A stretch of DNA of 64,000 nucleotides from Azoarcus sp. KH32C (GTDB lineage: Bacteria; Pseudomonadota; Gammaproteobacteria; Burkholderiales; Rhodocyclaceae): positions 2,728,001 through 2,792,000 of the forward strand of contig NC_020516.1 in the NCBI RefSeq assembly GCF_000349945.1, in the 5' to 3' direction. Of the stretch, positions 44,864 to 53,231 are shown piece by piece. The notes below the pieces were generated by a model that was not told where the DNA came from, searched no databases, and saw only the letters and a list, made by a program, of their open reading frames with translations. Each line of letters begins with the position of its first letter. Positions within the stretch are counted from its first letter, which is position 1. A program made the translations under genes and the position numbers.

Positions 44864-46149
44864 TGCGCGCCTCCGTCGTCGCCCGTCCCGCGTCCGCGCT
44901 CGAAGAAGTAACAGATGCGCGTACGCGGCGACAGGTAGTCATAGGCGGCGCGCGGGAGCTGCAGCGGGCGCAGGCTGCGGCGGAGGCCGATGTCTGGACA
45001 ATCGGCGAGATCCACGACCAGCGCCTCTTCGCGGGGCACGTTGGGTTCGTGGATGACCACGCGTGGCTTCAGCGGGCGTTGGGCGTTGACCGATATCACG
45101 AGGGCGTATCGATCGTCGCTGAGGTGCACGACCGAGCCCGGCGGATACACGCCCATCATCCGGATGAAGGTATTGACGGTCGATTCGTCGAAGCGGGCGT
45201 TGCGCAGCGTGAAGATGCGCGACAGCGCTTCGTGCGGCGTCATCGCGAGCACGGGGTTGGCCGGGTTGCAGAGCGTGTCGTAGTAGTCGGCCAGCGCAAC
45301 GATGCGCGCAGCTGGCGACAGCGCTGCGTTCCGGAGCTTCTTCGGATAGCCGCTGCCGTCGGCGTTTTCGTGATGCTGCGCGATCACGGTCAGCGCTCCG
45401 GGTGGCAGCGCCATGTTGCGTCCGAGCGCGATACCGTAGGGCACGTGCTGCTGGTAGATCTTCTCCTCAGCGGGGGACCGGTTGTCGCTTGCATAGCGCA
45501 GCCGATCCGGAAGATCGATCTTGCCGATGTCGTGCAGCAGGGCGCCCAGGCCGAGTTCATGCAGAGCTGGCTTGTCCAGCCCGCAGGTGTTGCCGAGAAG
45601 CAGCGAAATCACCGTCACGTTGATCTCGTGCGACGCACGCTCTCCGACCTTTTCCGACAGCAGCCGGATGCAGACTTCTCCCGCGCCGATCAGGTGTGCC
45701 GACATGTTCGTCACGAGATTCGTTGCCGTTGTGAAAGCCGCCGTGGGCTTCGTGCGCAGCGATTCGACGAGTGCCCGGTATTCCCGGATGGCGCTCGTGA
45801 ATTCGCGTTCGCAGGCTTTCAGGCCGGCGTTCTGGTCGGCGAGGATTGCACGACGGGCGTGATCGGCGTCCGACTGCGCTGTCGTATTGTCATGCGGCCG
45901 GTCAGTTGTCGAATCGTGTGTTTGCGGCACTCCCGTCGAGCCCGCGGCTGCCGGCTCGGGATCGCTTCGTTCCGGCGAGTACCGGATGCGGTCGATGCCG
46001 AGGGTGCGGATCGCGTCGATCTGTTCCTGCGAATGGATCTTGAAACTGTTCAGCGGGAACGGATGCGAAATCCAGCTCAGATCGATGTAGACGAAATGGC
46101 CGATTCGCAGACGGGATACGTCGATGACGTCGATATTGTTATCACCCAT
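44860..46149 (-). CDS. HD-GYP c-di-GMP phosphodiesterase
   Basis: The 429-residue protein has an N-terminal DUF3391-like region (VSRLRIGHFVYIDLSWISHPFP) and then an HD-GYP domain with LLHDIGKIDLP, HVPYG and HHENADGSGYP. GYP and metal ligands are intact, so hydrolysis of c-di-GMP to GMP is expected. A C-terminal tail of about 100 residues follows (VYPPGSVVHLSDDRYALVI, typical). Start ATG 46149; the 3' end couples to the PAS-GGDEF-EAL gene. The 390-bp region upstream is shared with divergent kgtP. Confidence 0.94.
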   Translation of the reverse strand: MGDNNIDVIDVSRLRIGHFVYIDLSWISHPFPLNSFKIHSQEQIDAIRTLGIDRIRYSPERSDPEPAAAGSTGVPQTHDSTTDRPHDNTTAQSDADHARRAILADQNAGLKACEREFTSAIREYRALVESLRTKPTAAFTTATNLVTNMSAHLIGAGEVCIRLLSEKVGERASHEINVTVISLLLGNTCGLDKPALHELGLGALLHDIGKIDLPDRLRYASDNRSPAEEKIYQQHVPYGIALGRNMALPPGALTVIAQHHENADGSGYPKKLRNAALSPAARIVALADYYDTLCNPANPVLAMTPHEALSRIFTLRNARFDESTVNTFIRMMGVYPPGSVVHLSDDRYALVISVNAQRPLKPRVVIHEPNVPREEALVVDLADCPDIGLRRSLRPLQLPRAAYDYLSPRTRICYFFERGRGTGDDGGAQ

Positions 46150-46384
46150 GGATCACAACTCTCGTTCGTTGGTTCACGCGCCGCACAATGACGATCAGCT
46201 GTCTATGTAGCATGCGGTCCGGGTGGTGTATGCGGCAAATGGCACAGTCCGTATAGATCCGCGCCGATGCTGCTTATCCGGGACTGCCGCATTCGGAATT
46301 CGTCATAGACCGGCTCTACATGTTTCGCATGATGTCTATGGCATTAAATAACAATTGATTAGGAATGCTCGAGGGAATTTCTGA

Positions 46385-46435
46385 CGATTCTGATTTTTCG
46401 CACAATGTTTTTGACCGATTCTGGCGGGTCGCACA
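46385..46435 (+). promoter_or_regulatory. Direct-repeat upstream activator sites for the sigma54 promoter
   Basis: CGATTCTG-N5-TCGCACA occurs twice, at 46385-46404 and 46416-46435, exactly 31 bp apart (three helical turns) and about 40-90 bp upstream of the -24 element. Spacing and position are those expected for a NtrC-family activator, plausibly the product of 49750-51099. The rest of the 46150-46539 gap holds GTCTATG or its inverse at 46201, 46304 and 46334, of unknown meaning. Confidence 0.65.
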
Positions 46436-46474
46436 CTTGGTTTGGACAAACACCGTGAAATCAAGGAGATAAGA

Positions 46475-46490
46475 TTGGCATGCGGGTTGC
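46475..46490 (+). promoter_or_regulatory. Sigma54 promoter of kgtP-like gene
   Basis: TTGGCATGCGGGTTGC: -24 GG (46477-46478) and -12 GC (46489-46490) separated by ten bases, agreeing with TGGCAYG-N4-TTGC. Start point expected near 46502, about 38 bp before the ATG. Confidence 0.85.
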
Positions 46491-46539
46491 GTTGTCAATC
46501 TCACGCGCAAAAGGGCGTAACAACAACCAGGAGACGACA

Positions 46540-47892
46540 ATGAGTGTGAATGAACTGACCCTTCCCGCCGGGGCTGCCGCCGGCCTTCCCGGGGAAATCC
46601 GCCGACAGACGGCGCAGTTGTCGCCCGCAGCGCGTCTGCGCTCGATCTTCAGCGGCTCGGTCGGCAATCTCGTCGAATACTTCGACTGGTACGTCTACGC
46701 TGCCTTCGCGCTGTACTTCGCCCCGAAGTTCTTCCCGTCCGGCGACCAGACCGCGCAGCTGATGAACACCGCGGCGGTCTTCGCGATCGGCTTTCTCGTG
46801 CGCCCGCTGGGCGGCTGGGTGCTCGGCACCTACGCGGACCGCAAGGGGCGGCGCGAGGCGCTGATGCTGTCGGTGATGCTGATGTGCGTCGGCTCGCTGA
46901 TGATCGCCTTCATCCCGGGCTACGACGCGATCGGCTACGGGGCGCCGGCGTTGCTGCTCGTCGCGCGCCTGCTGCAGGGGATCAGCCTCGGCGGCGAATA
47001 CGGCAGCTCCGCGACCTATCTGAGCGAGATCGCGACGCCCAGCCGGCGCGGCTTCTATTCGAGCTTCCAGTACGTCACGATCATCATGGGCCAGCTCCTC
47101 GCGCTCGGCCTGCTGCTCGTGCTGCAGAAGTTCGTGCTGACGCAGCAGGAGCTCCACGAGTGGGGTTGGCGCATCCCCTTCCTGATCGGTTCGGGCATCG
47201 CCGCCGGGGCGATCTGGCTGCGCCGGAACATGGCCGAGACCGAAGCGTTCAACGAGCAGGGCGCGGCGGCGAAGCGCAAGAGCAACGTGCGCGAACTCGC
47301 CAAGCATCCGCGCGAGGTGTTCACGGTCGTCGCGCTCACCGCGGGCGGCACGGTGTCCTTCTACACCTTCACGACCTACATGCAGAAGTACCTTGTGAAC
47401 ACGACCGGTTTCACGAAGGACGACGCGACGATGATCTCGTCGATCGCGCTCCTTGTGTTCATGCTGCTGCAGCCCCTGGTCGGATTGCTGTCGGACTTCA
47501 TCGGCCGCCGCGCGATGCTGATCGCGTTCGGCGCCTGCGCGACGCTCTTCACCGTGCCCCTGCTCACCGCGCTGTCAGTCCCGCAGAGCATGGGCAGCGC
47601 GCTCGGCTGGTACATCCTCGCGCTGGTGATCACGACCGGCTACACGTCGATCAACGCGATCTTCAAGGCCGAGCTCTTCCCGGTGCACATCCGTGCGCTC
47701 GGCGTCGGCTTCCCGTTTGCGGTCACGGTGTCGGTCTTCGGGGGTACGGCCGAGTACCTCGCCCTGTGGCTGAAGAGCATCGGCCATGAGCCGTGGTTCT
47801 ATTACTATGTCAGCGCGTGCGCGGCGCTGTCGCTGATCGTTTCGCTGACGATGAAGGACACGAAGGCGACGTCACGCATCGACCAGGACTGA
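46540..47892 (+). CDS. kgtP: MFS alpha-ketoglutarate:H+ symporter (KgtP-like)
   Basis: The 450-residue, 12-helix transporter belongs to the metabolite:H+ symporter family. It is closely similar along its length to KgtP: NLVEYFDWYVYAAFALYFAP, GWVLGTYADRKGRREALMLS, QGISLGGEYGSSATYLSE, YTFTTYMQKYLVNT, KAELFPVHIRALGVG and GGTAEYLALWLKSIG. A related dicarboxylate is possible as substrate. CAGGAG precedes ATG 46540. It sits behind a sigma54 promoter and in front of a two-component system with a sigma54 activator, as in the MifSR/alpha-ketoglutarate circuit of Pseudomonas. Confidence 0.93.
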   Translation: MSVNELTLPAGAAAGLPGEIRRQTAQLSPAARLRSIFSGSVGNLVEYFDWYVYAAFALYFAPKFFPSGDQTAQLMNTAAVFAIGFLVRPLGGWVLGTYADRKGRREALMLSVMLMCVGSLMIAFIPGYDAIGYGAPALLLVARLLQGISLGGEYGSSATYLSEIATPSRRGFYSSFQYVTIIMGQLLALGLLLVLQKFVLTQQELHEWGWRIPFLIGSGIAAGAIWLRRNMAETEAFNEQGAAAKRKSNVRELAKHPREVFTVVALTAGGTVSFYTFTTYMQKYLVNTTGFTKDDATMISSIALLVFMLLQPLVGLLSDFIGRRAMLIAFGACATLFTVPLLTALSVPQSMGSALGWYILALVITTGYTSINAIFKAELFPVHIRALGVGFPFAVTVSVFGGTAEYLALWLKSIGHEPWFYYYVSACAALSLIVSLTMKDTKATSRIDQD

Positions 47893-47933
47893 GGGCGCGG
47901 AGAGCGCATGCACATGAAACGGCGGGTACGGTG

Positions 47934-49753
47934 GTGAGGACGAGGCGCGTCAGGCGTGCGCTCAACCTGCTGCTCGTCGCCGCCGCCTGTGCGCTCGCGG
48001 CCTGGCTCGGCTACCGTGCCGTGTGGGAGTGGCAGCTCGCGCGCCTGCACGATGCCGGCCATCAGCGCCTCGTGCTGTTCGCGCGCAGCCTCGAGAGCAT
48101 CCTCGACAAGTACGAACATCTGCCCTTCATGATCGGCCTGCACCGGGACGCGATCCGCTTGCTGCGCGACAAGGACCCGGCGCTCGTCCCGGCGGTGAAC
48201 GAACTCCTCAAGCAGGCGCAGGCGGGGACCGAAGTCACCCAGTTCTACCTGCTCGACACCACCGGCACCGCAGTGGCGAGCAGCCAGCAAAGGCTGATCG
48301 GCGAGAACTACGAATACCGTCCCTATTTTCGCCAGGCGATGGCCGGCGGAGCGGGGCTCTTCTACAGCATCGGCATGACGACGCGGGTACCGGGCTGCTT
48401 CCGCTCGCGCCCCGTGCGCGACGGCGACCGCATCATTGGCGTCGCGGCGATCACCTTCAGCCTCGGCGGCGTCGAACGCGGCTGGGTCGAGAGCGGGGAG
48501 CGCGTGGCGCTCGTCGACGAGAACGGCGTGGTCGTGCTCAGCACCACCGAATCCTGGAAATACCGTGCGCTGAAGCCGCTGTCGGACGAGGTGCGCGGGC
48601 GCGTCGTCGCCGCGCGCCAGTATCCGGAAGTCGAGATCCGTCCGCTCGCCGCCGAGGCGCTCGACGTGCTGCCCGAAGGCGTCGTCGTCGACGGCGCCAA
48701 GTTTCCCGAAGGGCGGGGCAAGTGGCTCGCCCAGTCCTATCGGATCGGCGGGCCCGGCTGGGGGCTGATGCTGTTCTCGGATCTGCGCGAGGTCCGCGAG
48801 ACGGCCGTCCTCGGCAGCGTCGGCGCGGGCTTCGCGGCGGCTTTCCTGGTATCGCTCTTCGTCTATGGCCGCTTGCGGCAGAAATCGCGCCGCGACCGTC
48901 GCGAGGCCGCCGAGGCGCTGAAGCGGGTCTCGGAAGACCTCGAACGGCGCATCGAGGATCGCACGGCGCAGCTGTCGACCGCCAACCAGCAACTGCACGA
49001 CAAGGTCGACGACCTGGAACGGACCGAGGCGATCCTGCGCAAGACGACCGACGACGCCGTCCAGGCCGGCAAGCTCGCCGTGCTCGGCCAGCTCGCGGCA
49101 GGCGTATCCCATGAACTCAACCAGCCCCTGTCGGCCCTGCAGATGCTCGCCGGCAACGGTGTGACGCTGCTCGAGATGGGCGAGAACGACGAAGTCCGCG
49201 CCAATCTGCAGGCGATCAATGAACTCGTCGGCCGCATGGGCCGCATCGTCGGACCGCTGAAGTCCTTCGCCCGAAAATCCCCGCTGGAGCTCGTTCCGGT
49301 GCGCCTCGGGGCGGCGGTCGACAATGCGCTGATGCTGCTTTCCGCCGTGACGGCCAGGACACCCGTCAAGATCGATGTGTCGATCCAGCCGCCCGAGCTG
49401 CAGGTGCTCGCGGATGCCGTCCGCCTCGAACAAGTCCCGTCAACCTGATCCGCAACGGCTTGCAGGCGATGATGGAGGAGGGCGGGGGCGGCGACCTTCG
49501 ACTCGAAATTGCGGCGACGGCCGACGCCGGCGTCGTGCGTCTCGTGATCCGCGACTACGGCCCCGGCTTTTCGGCGGACACGCTCGCGCACCTTTTCGAG
49601 CCCTTCTATACGACCAAGCCGACCGGCGAGGGCCTGGGCTTGGGCCTGACGATCTCGCGTGCGATCATCGAACGGCTCGGCGGAACGTTGCGTGCCGAGA
49701 ATGCGGGCCCCGGTGCCCGCTTCGAAATCCTGCTCAAAGACGCCACCCCATGA
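47934..49753 (+). pseudogene. DctB/MifS-type sensor histidine kinase, frame broken by one base
   Basis: The repaired length would be about 606 residues. It has TM1 (ALNLLLVAAACALAAWLGY), a periplasmic sensor of DctB type, TM2 (VGAGFAAAFLVSLFVYG), a coiled coil and HisKA with GVSHELNQPLSALQML. The frame ends in RLEQVPST just before the N-box. The remainder (NLIRNGLQAMMEEG, RDYGPGFSADTL, FEPFYTTKPTGEGLGLGLTI) is in the next frame to 49753. One base is missing around 49437-49438; CTC for CC would restore EQVLVNLIRN. GTG 47934 is the likely start. It may be an assembly error, since the frame is otherwise perfect and coupled (ATGA) to the regulator. Confidence 0.9.
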
Positions 49754-51099
49754 CTGCCGACCAGACGCTCTGGCTCATCGAAGACGATCCCGCCGTGCGC
49801 CACGCGAGCAGCCAGTCGCTGCGGCTGGCGGGCTTCGGCGCGCGTGCGTTCGGCGACGCAGAGTCCGCGCTGGCGGCGCTTGCCGATGAGCTGCCGGACG
49901 CGGTCGTGTGCGATGTGCGCCTGCCGGAAATGGACGGCCTGGCGTTTATGGCGCGGCTGCTGCGCACCGATCCCGGCATCCCGGTCATCCTGATCACGGG
50001 GCACGGCGACATCACGATGGCCGTGCAGGCGATGCGTGCCGGCGCCTACGATTTCATCGAGAAACCCTTTCCGCCCGAACGCCTCGTCGAAGTCGTCCGG
50101 CGCGCACTCGAAAAGCGCCGCCTGACGCGCGAAGTCAGCCGCCTGACCGAGGAGCTCGCACGCCATGCGGGGGCGACCATCATCGGCGAATGTCCGGCGG
50201 TCCAGAACCTGCGCCGACTCGTCGGCGCGCTCGGGCCGACCGCCGTCGATGTGCTGCTGCATGGCGAAACTGGCGCCGGCAAGGAAGTCGTCGCGCACGC
50301 GCTGCATGCGGCGAGCGGACGCACCGGACCTTTCGTCGCGATCAACTGCGGCGGCCTGCCGGAAAGCGTGTTCGAGTCCGAAATGTTCGGCTATGAGGCC
50401 GGCGCTTTTACCGGCGCGACCAAACGGCGCATCGGCAAGATCGAGCATGCGCACGGCGGGACGCTCTTCCTCGATGAGATCGAAAGCATGCCGCTTGCGC
50501 TGCAAGCGAAGCTGCTGCGCGTGCTGCAGGATCACCGCGTCGAGCGCCTCGGCGGCAACGTGCCGGTGGAGGTCGATTGCCGCATCATCGCGGCGACGAA
50601 GGACGACCTGAAGGTGCTGGCGGAGCAGGGGCGTTTTCGCGCGGACCTGTATTACCGCCTAAACGTCGCCGTACTGCAACTGCCGCCGCTCCGGGAACGC
50701 AAGGAAGACATCCCGCTGCTGATGGCGCACTTCCTGGGCGAAGCCGCACAGCGCTTCAAGCTGCCGACGCCGACCTGGGGCGCGGCGGACGTCCTGCGCT
50801 GGCAGGCGCACGACTGGCCGGGCAACGTACGGGAACTGAAGAACACCGCCGAACGCATCTGCCTCGGCCTGTCGGACGGCCTGTCTGCGCAAGAGGGCGA
50901 GGACGGCGGTCCGCCGGGATTGGTGAGCCAACTGGAGCAGGCCGAACGGGGCTTCATCCGGAGCGCCCTGAAGGCAAGCCAGGGGAATGTCGCCCGGGCC
51001 TCCGAATTGCTGAAGATTCCCCGCAAGACCCTGTACGACAAGCTCGCCCGATACGGTCTGCGCGCGGAGGATTTTCGCGATTCGCAGGCGAGCAATTAA
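49750..51099 (+). CDS. Sigma54-dependent response regulator, DctD/MifR type
   Basis: The 449-residue NtrC-family activator has a receiver with IEDDPAV and phosphoacceptor Asp in VVCDVRLPEMDG, Lys in DFIEKPFPPERL. The AAA+ domain has Walker A GETGAGKEVVAHAL, sigma54 loop GAFTGA, Walker B GGTLFLDEIESMPL and LNVAVLQLPPLRERKEDI. The C-terminal Fis-type HTH is NVARASELLKIPRKTLYDKL. It should respond to the adjacent kinase and activate the kgtP promoter. Start 49750 overlaps the kinase stop (ATGA). Confidence 0.95.
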   Translation: MTADQTLWLIEDDPAVRHASSQSLRLAGFGARAFGDAESALAALADELPDAVVCDVRLPEMDGLAFMARLLRTDPGIPVILITGHGDITMAVQAMRAGAYDFIEKPFPPERLVEVVRRALEKRRLTREVSRLTEELARHAGATIIGECPAVQNLRRLVGALGPTAVDVLLHGETGAGKEVVAHALHAASGRTGPFVAINCGGLPESVFESEMFGYEAGAFTGATKRRIGKIEHAHGGTLFLDEIESMPLALQAKLLRVLQDHRVERLGGNVPVEVDCRIIAATKDDLKVLAEQGRFRADLYYRLNVAVLQLPPLRERKEDIPLLMAHFLGEAAQRFKLPTPTWGAADVLRWQAHDWPGNVRELKNTAERICLGLSDGLSAQEGEDGGPPGLVSQLEQAERGFIRSALKASQGNVARASELLKIPRKTLYDKLARYGLRAEDFRDSQASN

Positions 51100-51152
51100 A
51101 TCGGGAAAGTCGTACTATCCGGCCTCCGCTCAAGAAGTAACGGTTCAGGCCG

Positions 51153-51194
51153 TTGACATAGATCACCGCGACCGTCGCGGAAAAGCGTTATAAA
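51153..51194 (+). promoter_or_regulatory. FNR/Dnr-type class II promoter of the 88-residue orphan
   Basis: TTGACATAGATCAC (51153-51166) matches TTGAT-N4-ATCAA at 8 of 10 positions. TATAAA at 51189-51194 is a good -10 hexamer; it puts the start near 51201, exactly 41.5 bp from the box centre. The leader to the ATG at 51224 would be about 23 nt. Confidence 0.7.
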
Positions 51195-51223
51195 ATTAAA
51201 GAACTTTCCAGGACCTCGCGGCC

Positions 51224-51490
51224 ATGAAGAGCCACCTCGCCGAGCACATCCTTCCCGCCAATCCGCGTTTCCATCTGCATCGGCAGGACGGATTGTTCAT
51301 GCCGATCTCTTTCTTCCTCGTCACCGAGCGGATGCGACGGGAGATCGAGCAGGAGCGCGAGGTGATCCTGCAGGGGCTTCCGCCAGCGCTGCGTGCAAGG
51401 CAGGAAAAGCTGTTCGCCCGCTACGACCTCAAGGGTAGCGCGCGGGCCTTCGAAGATGTGCTGCGGCTGTTCGACGTGCCGGGGCACTAG
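51224..51490 (+). CDS. Hypothetical 88-residue protein, predicted anaerobic induction
   Basis: This is a small basic, His-rich N-terminal protein (MKSHLAEHILPANPRFHLHR) with a helical middle (ISFFLVTERMRREIEQEREV) and a C-terminal ARYDLKGSARAFEDVLRLF. I recognise no family, catalytic motif or membrane helix. CAGGA lies about 13 bases before the ATG. The evidence that it is real is the well-formed FNR-type promoter just upstream and protein-like composition. It follows the sigma54 regulator by 124 bp and precedes an SDR gene that has its own FNR box. Confidence 0.7.
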   Translation: MKSHLAEHILPANPRFHLHRQDGLFMPISFFLVTERMRREIEQEREVILQGLPPALRARQEKLFARYDLKGSARAFEDVLRLFDVPGH

Positions 51491-51549
51491 TCCCGCGTCA
51501 GTCGCAAAACGCGTCTGCGTAGTTCTCCGTCCTTCCGGCGCGTGTCTTC

Positions 51550-51563
51550 TTGATGGTAATCAA
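51550..51563 (+). promoter_or_regulatory. Perfect FNR/Dnr consensus upstream of SDR gene
   Basis: TTGATGGTAATCAA is an exact palindromic FNR/ANR consensus, 70 bp before the SDR ATG. The -10 at class II distance (CATTCT, 51586-51591) is poor, so the exact start point is uncertain. Confidence 0.7.
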
Positions 51564-51633
51564 TGAGAACAATTTGCGTCTCCACCATTCTTGATCGTAT
51601 TCCCGGGCCCCGGGACGATCTTGGGAGCAAAGC

Positions 51634-52386
51634 ATGGTGAAGAAGCTGGATGGCAAGGTTGCCGTGGTCACTGGCGCCAGTAGCGGAATCGGCAAGTCGA
51701 TTGTCGAGAAATTTGCCGGAGAAGGTGCCAAGGTGGTCGCGTTCGCCCGCAATCTTGCTGCCTTGCAGGAACTGGAAGCGGCTTATCCCGGGCAGGTAAA
51801 GGCCGTGGCTGGCGACGTCACCCGATCCGAAGACCTGAAGCATCTTGTTGAGGAATCCATCCAGGCATTTGGCGCCGTGGATATCGTCATTCCGAATGCA
51901 GGTATTGCACGGGTCGTGTCGTTCGAGGCCAGCACCGCCGAAGCCTTCAATACCCAGTTTTCCGTCAATTTCTTTGCGGCCGCGGAAACCGCCCGCCTGT
52001 TCGTCCCCCATATTCGCAAGGGCGGATCGATTCAGTTCATCACCACTTTCCTTACCCAGGTCGGCTTTCCCGGCTTGGCCATTTACAGTGCGAGCAAGGC
52101 CGCGCTGAAGTCCCTTTCCCAGACCTTGGCCGCGGAGCTTGCGCCACAAGGCATTAGAGTCAATTCGATCGCACCGGGACCGATCGGGACACCGCTCTGG
52201 GGAACGGTCGGGCTGCCGCCCGAAGTACTCGGTACGGTTGCCGAAAAGATTACTTCGCGGCTCTTGCCGGGTGCTTTCGGTCAACCGGAAGACATTGCGG
52301 AGACTTCCGTTTTTCTGGCCTCGGACGCGGCCAAGAATATTTACGGACAAGAAATCGTGGTCGATGGGGGCTATACCGTCGGGTAG
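51634..52386 (+). CDS. SDR family oxidoreductase (classical)
   Basis: The 250-residue NAD(P)-dependent dehydrogenase has an unknown substrate. The cofactor loop TGASSGIGKSIVEKF, NAG motif (IPNAGIA) and catalytic YSASK (Tyr and Lys) are present. The position of the usual catalytic Ser, 13 residues before Tyr, is Thr (FITTFLTQVGFPGLAIY). The C-terminal DGGYTVG is family-like. GGGAGC lies before the ATG. A perfect FNR box upstream suggests low-oxygen expression. A strong hairpin follows the stop. Confidence 0.92.
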   Translation: MVKKLDGKVAVVTGASSGIGKSIVEKFAGEGAKVVAFARNLAALQELEAAYPGQVKAVAGDVTRSEDLKHLVEESIQAFGAVDIVIPNAGIARVVSFEASTAEAFNTQFSVNFFAAAETARLFVPHIRKGGSIQFITTFLTQVGFPGLAIYSASKAALKSLSQTLAAELAPQGIRVNSIAPGPIGTPLWGTVGLPPEVLGTVAEKITSRLLPGAFGQPEDIAETSVFLASDAAKNIYGQEIVVDGGYTVG

Positions 52387-52437
52387 CGTGAGGCGCGACA
52401 CGGCCCGGTGCCGCTGGTCGCCAGGAACAGTTCGAAC

Positions 52438-52459
52438 GGCGGCAGTGCGAACTGCCGCC
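52438..52459. terminator. Hairpin between convergent SDR and flavoprotein genes
   Basis: GGCGGCAGT / ACTGCCGCC with a GCGA loop is a very stable stem but has no clean T-run (GCCGTCCTTAT follows on the plus strand). It could terminate either side. Confidence 0.45.
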
Positions 52460-52466
52460 GCCGTCC

Positions 52467-53138
52467 TTATGCAGCCCCTGAGCTATTGTCGTCCACGGGG
52501 CAGCCGAAACGTGTTGGCGGGACCTCGCGCATCACGCTGTCGTCTTCCGTCTGCGGCGTACCGAGCCTTGTGTGCAGCGGAATCACTCCGGCCCACACAG
52601 GCCAGCCCAGGTCCTCCTCGTCATCCTTTACTCCGCAGTCGCGCACCTTGGCCGATGCCTCGGCGAGCGGAATCCGCAGCAAGCTCGTCGCGTTCAACTC
52701 CTTGTCGTTGATCGGGCGCAGTGAGTCCCACCGTCCGGGGTAGAGGCCGTCGATGAAGGTCCGCAAGCTGCGCCGTTTGTGGTCATCGTCAGTCACCAGT
52801 TCGAACCGACCGTAAATCACCGCCGAGCGGTAGTTCATCGAGTGGTGCATGGCCGAGCGCGCCAGCACCAGACCGTCAGCGAGCGCGATCGTGACGCACG
52901 CCTCGCCCTGCGTAAGCGCCTTGAGCATCCGCGACGCCTTGGCCCCGTGAATATAGAGATGCTCGCCTTCGCGCCAGTGGAGGGTCGGGATGGCGTGCAC
53001 CGCACCGTCGATCTGGAAGGCCACGGTGCAGATCATCGTCGCGTCGACGATGGCGGCGATCGAGTCGGTGTCATAGTGCGCGCGTTCGGGAAGGCGGCGG
53101 ACGCGGGTGCGGGAGGAGGGGGAGGCGGGAGTGGGCAT
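52467..53138 (-). CDS. Pyridoxamine 5'-phosphate oxidase family FMN-binding protein
   Basis: The 223-residue split-barrel flavoprotein contains VDATMICTVAFQIDGAVHAIP, LHWREGEHLYIHGAKASRML, CVTIALADGLVLARSAMHHS and MNYRSAVIYGRFELV, the FMN-binding barrel of the PNPOx-like group. A true PdxH role is unlikely without the C-terminal substrate motif. ATG 53138 has GGAGC upstream. It is divergent from a MocR regulator, 93 bp away, with an inverted repeat between, a common arrangement in which the regulator controls the oxidase-like gene. Confidence 0.88.
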   Translation of the reverse strand: MPTPASPSSRTRVRRLPERAHYDTDSIAAIVDATMICTVAFQIDGAVHAIPTLHWREGEHLYIHGAKASRMLKALTQGEACVTIALADGLVLARSAMHHSMNYRSAVIYGRFELVTDDDHKRRSLRTFIDGLYPGRWDSLRPINDKELNATSLLRIPLAEASAKVRDCGVKDDEEDLGWPVWAGVIPLHTRLGTPQTEDDSVMREVPPTRFGCPVDDNSSGAA

Positions 53139-53184
53139 GGGGCAGTGCTCCGGAAGGGAAGGACGACGCAAGCCTACGGGGATG

Positions 53185-53206
53185 GTGGTACCTTTCTTAG
53201 TGCCAC
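53185..53206. promoter_or_regulatory. Probable MocR operator (inverted repeat)
   Basis: GTGGTAC and GTGCCAC (inverse with one mismatch) are separated by eight bases. They lie centrally in the 93-bp gap between the divergent flavoprotein and MocR genes. Confidence 0.45.
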
Positions 53207-53231
53207 AAAATCAACCGACCATGGAGCCACG

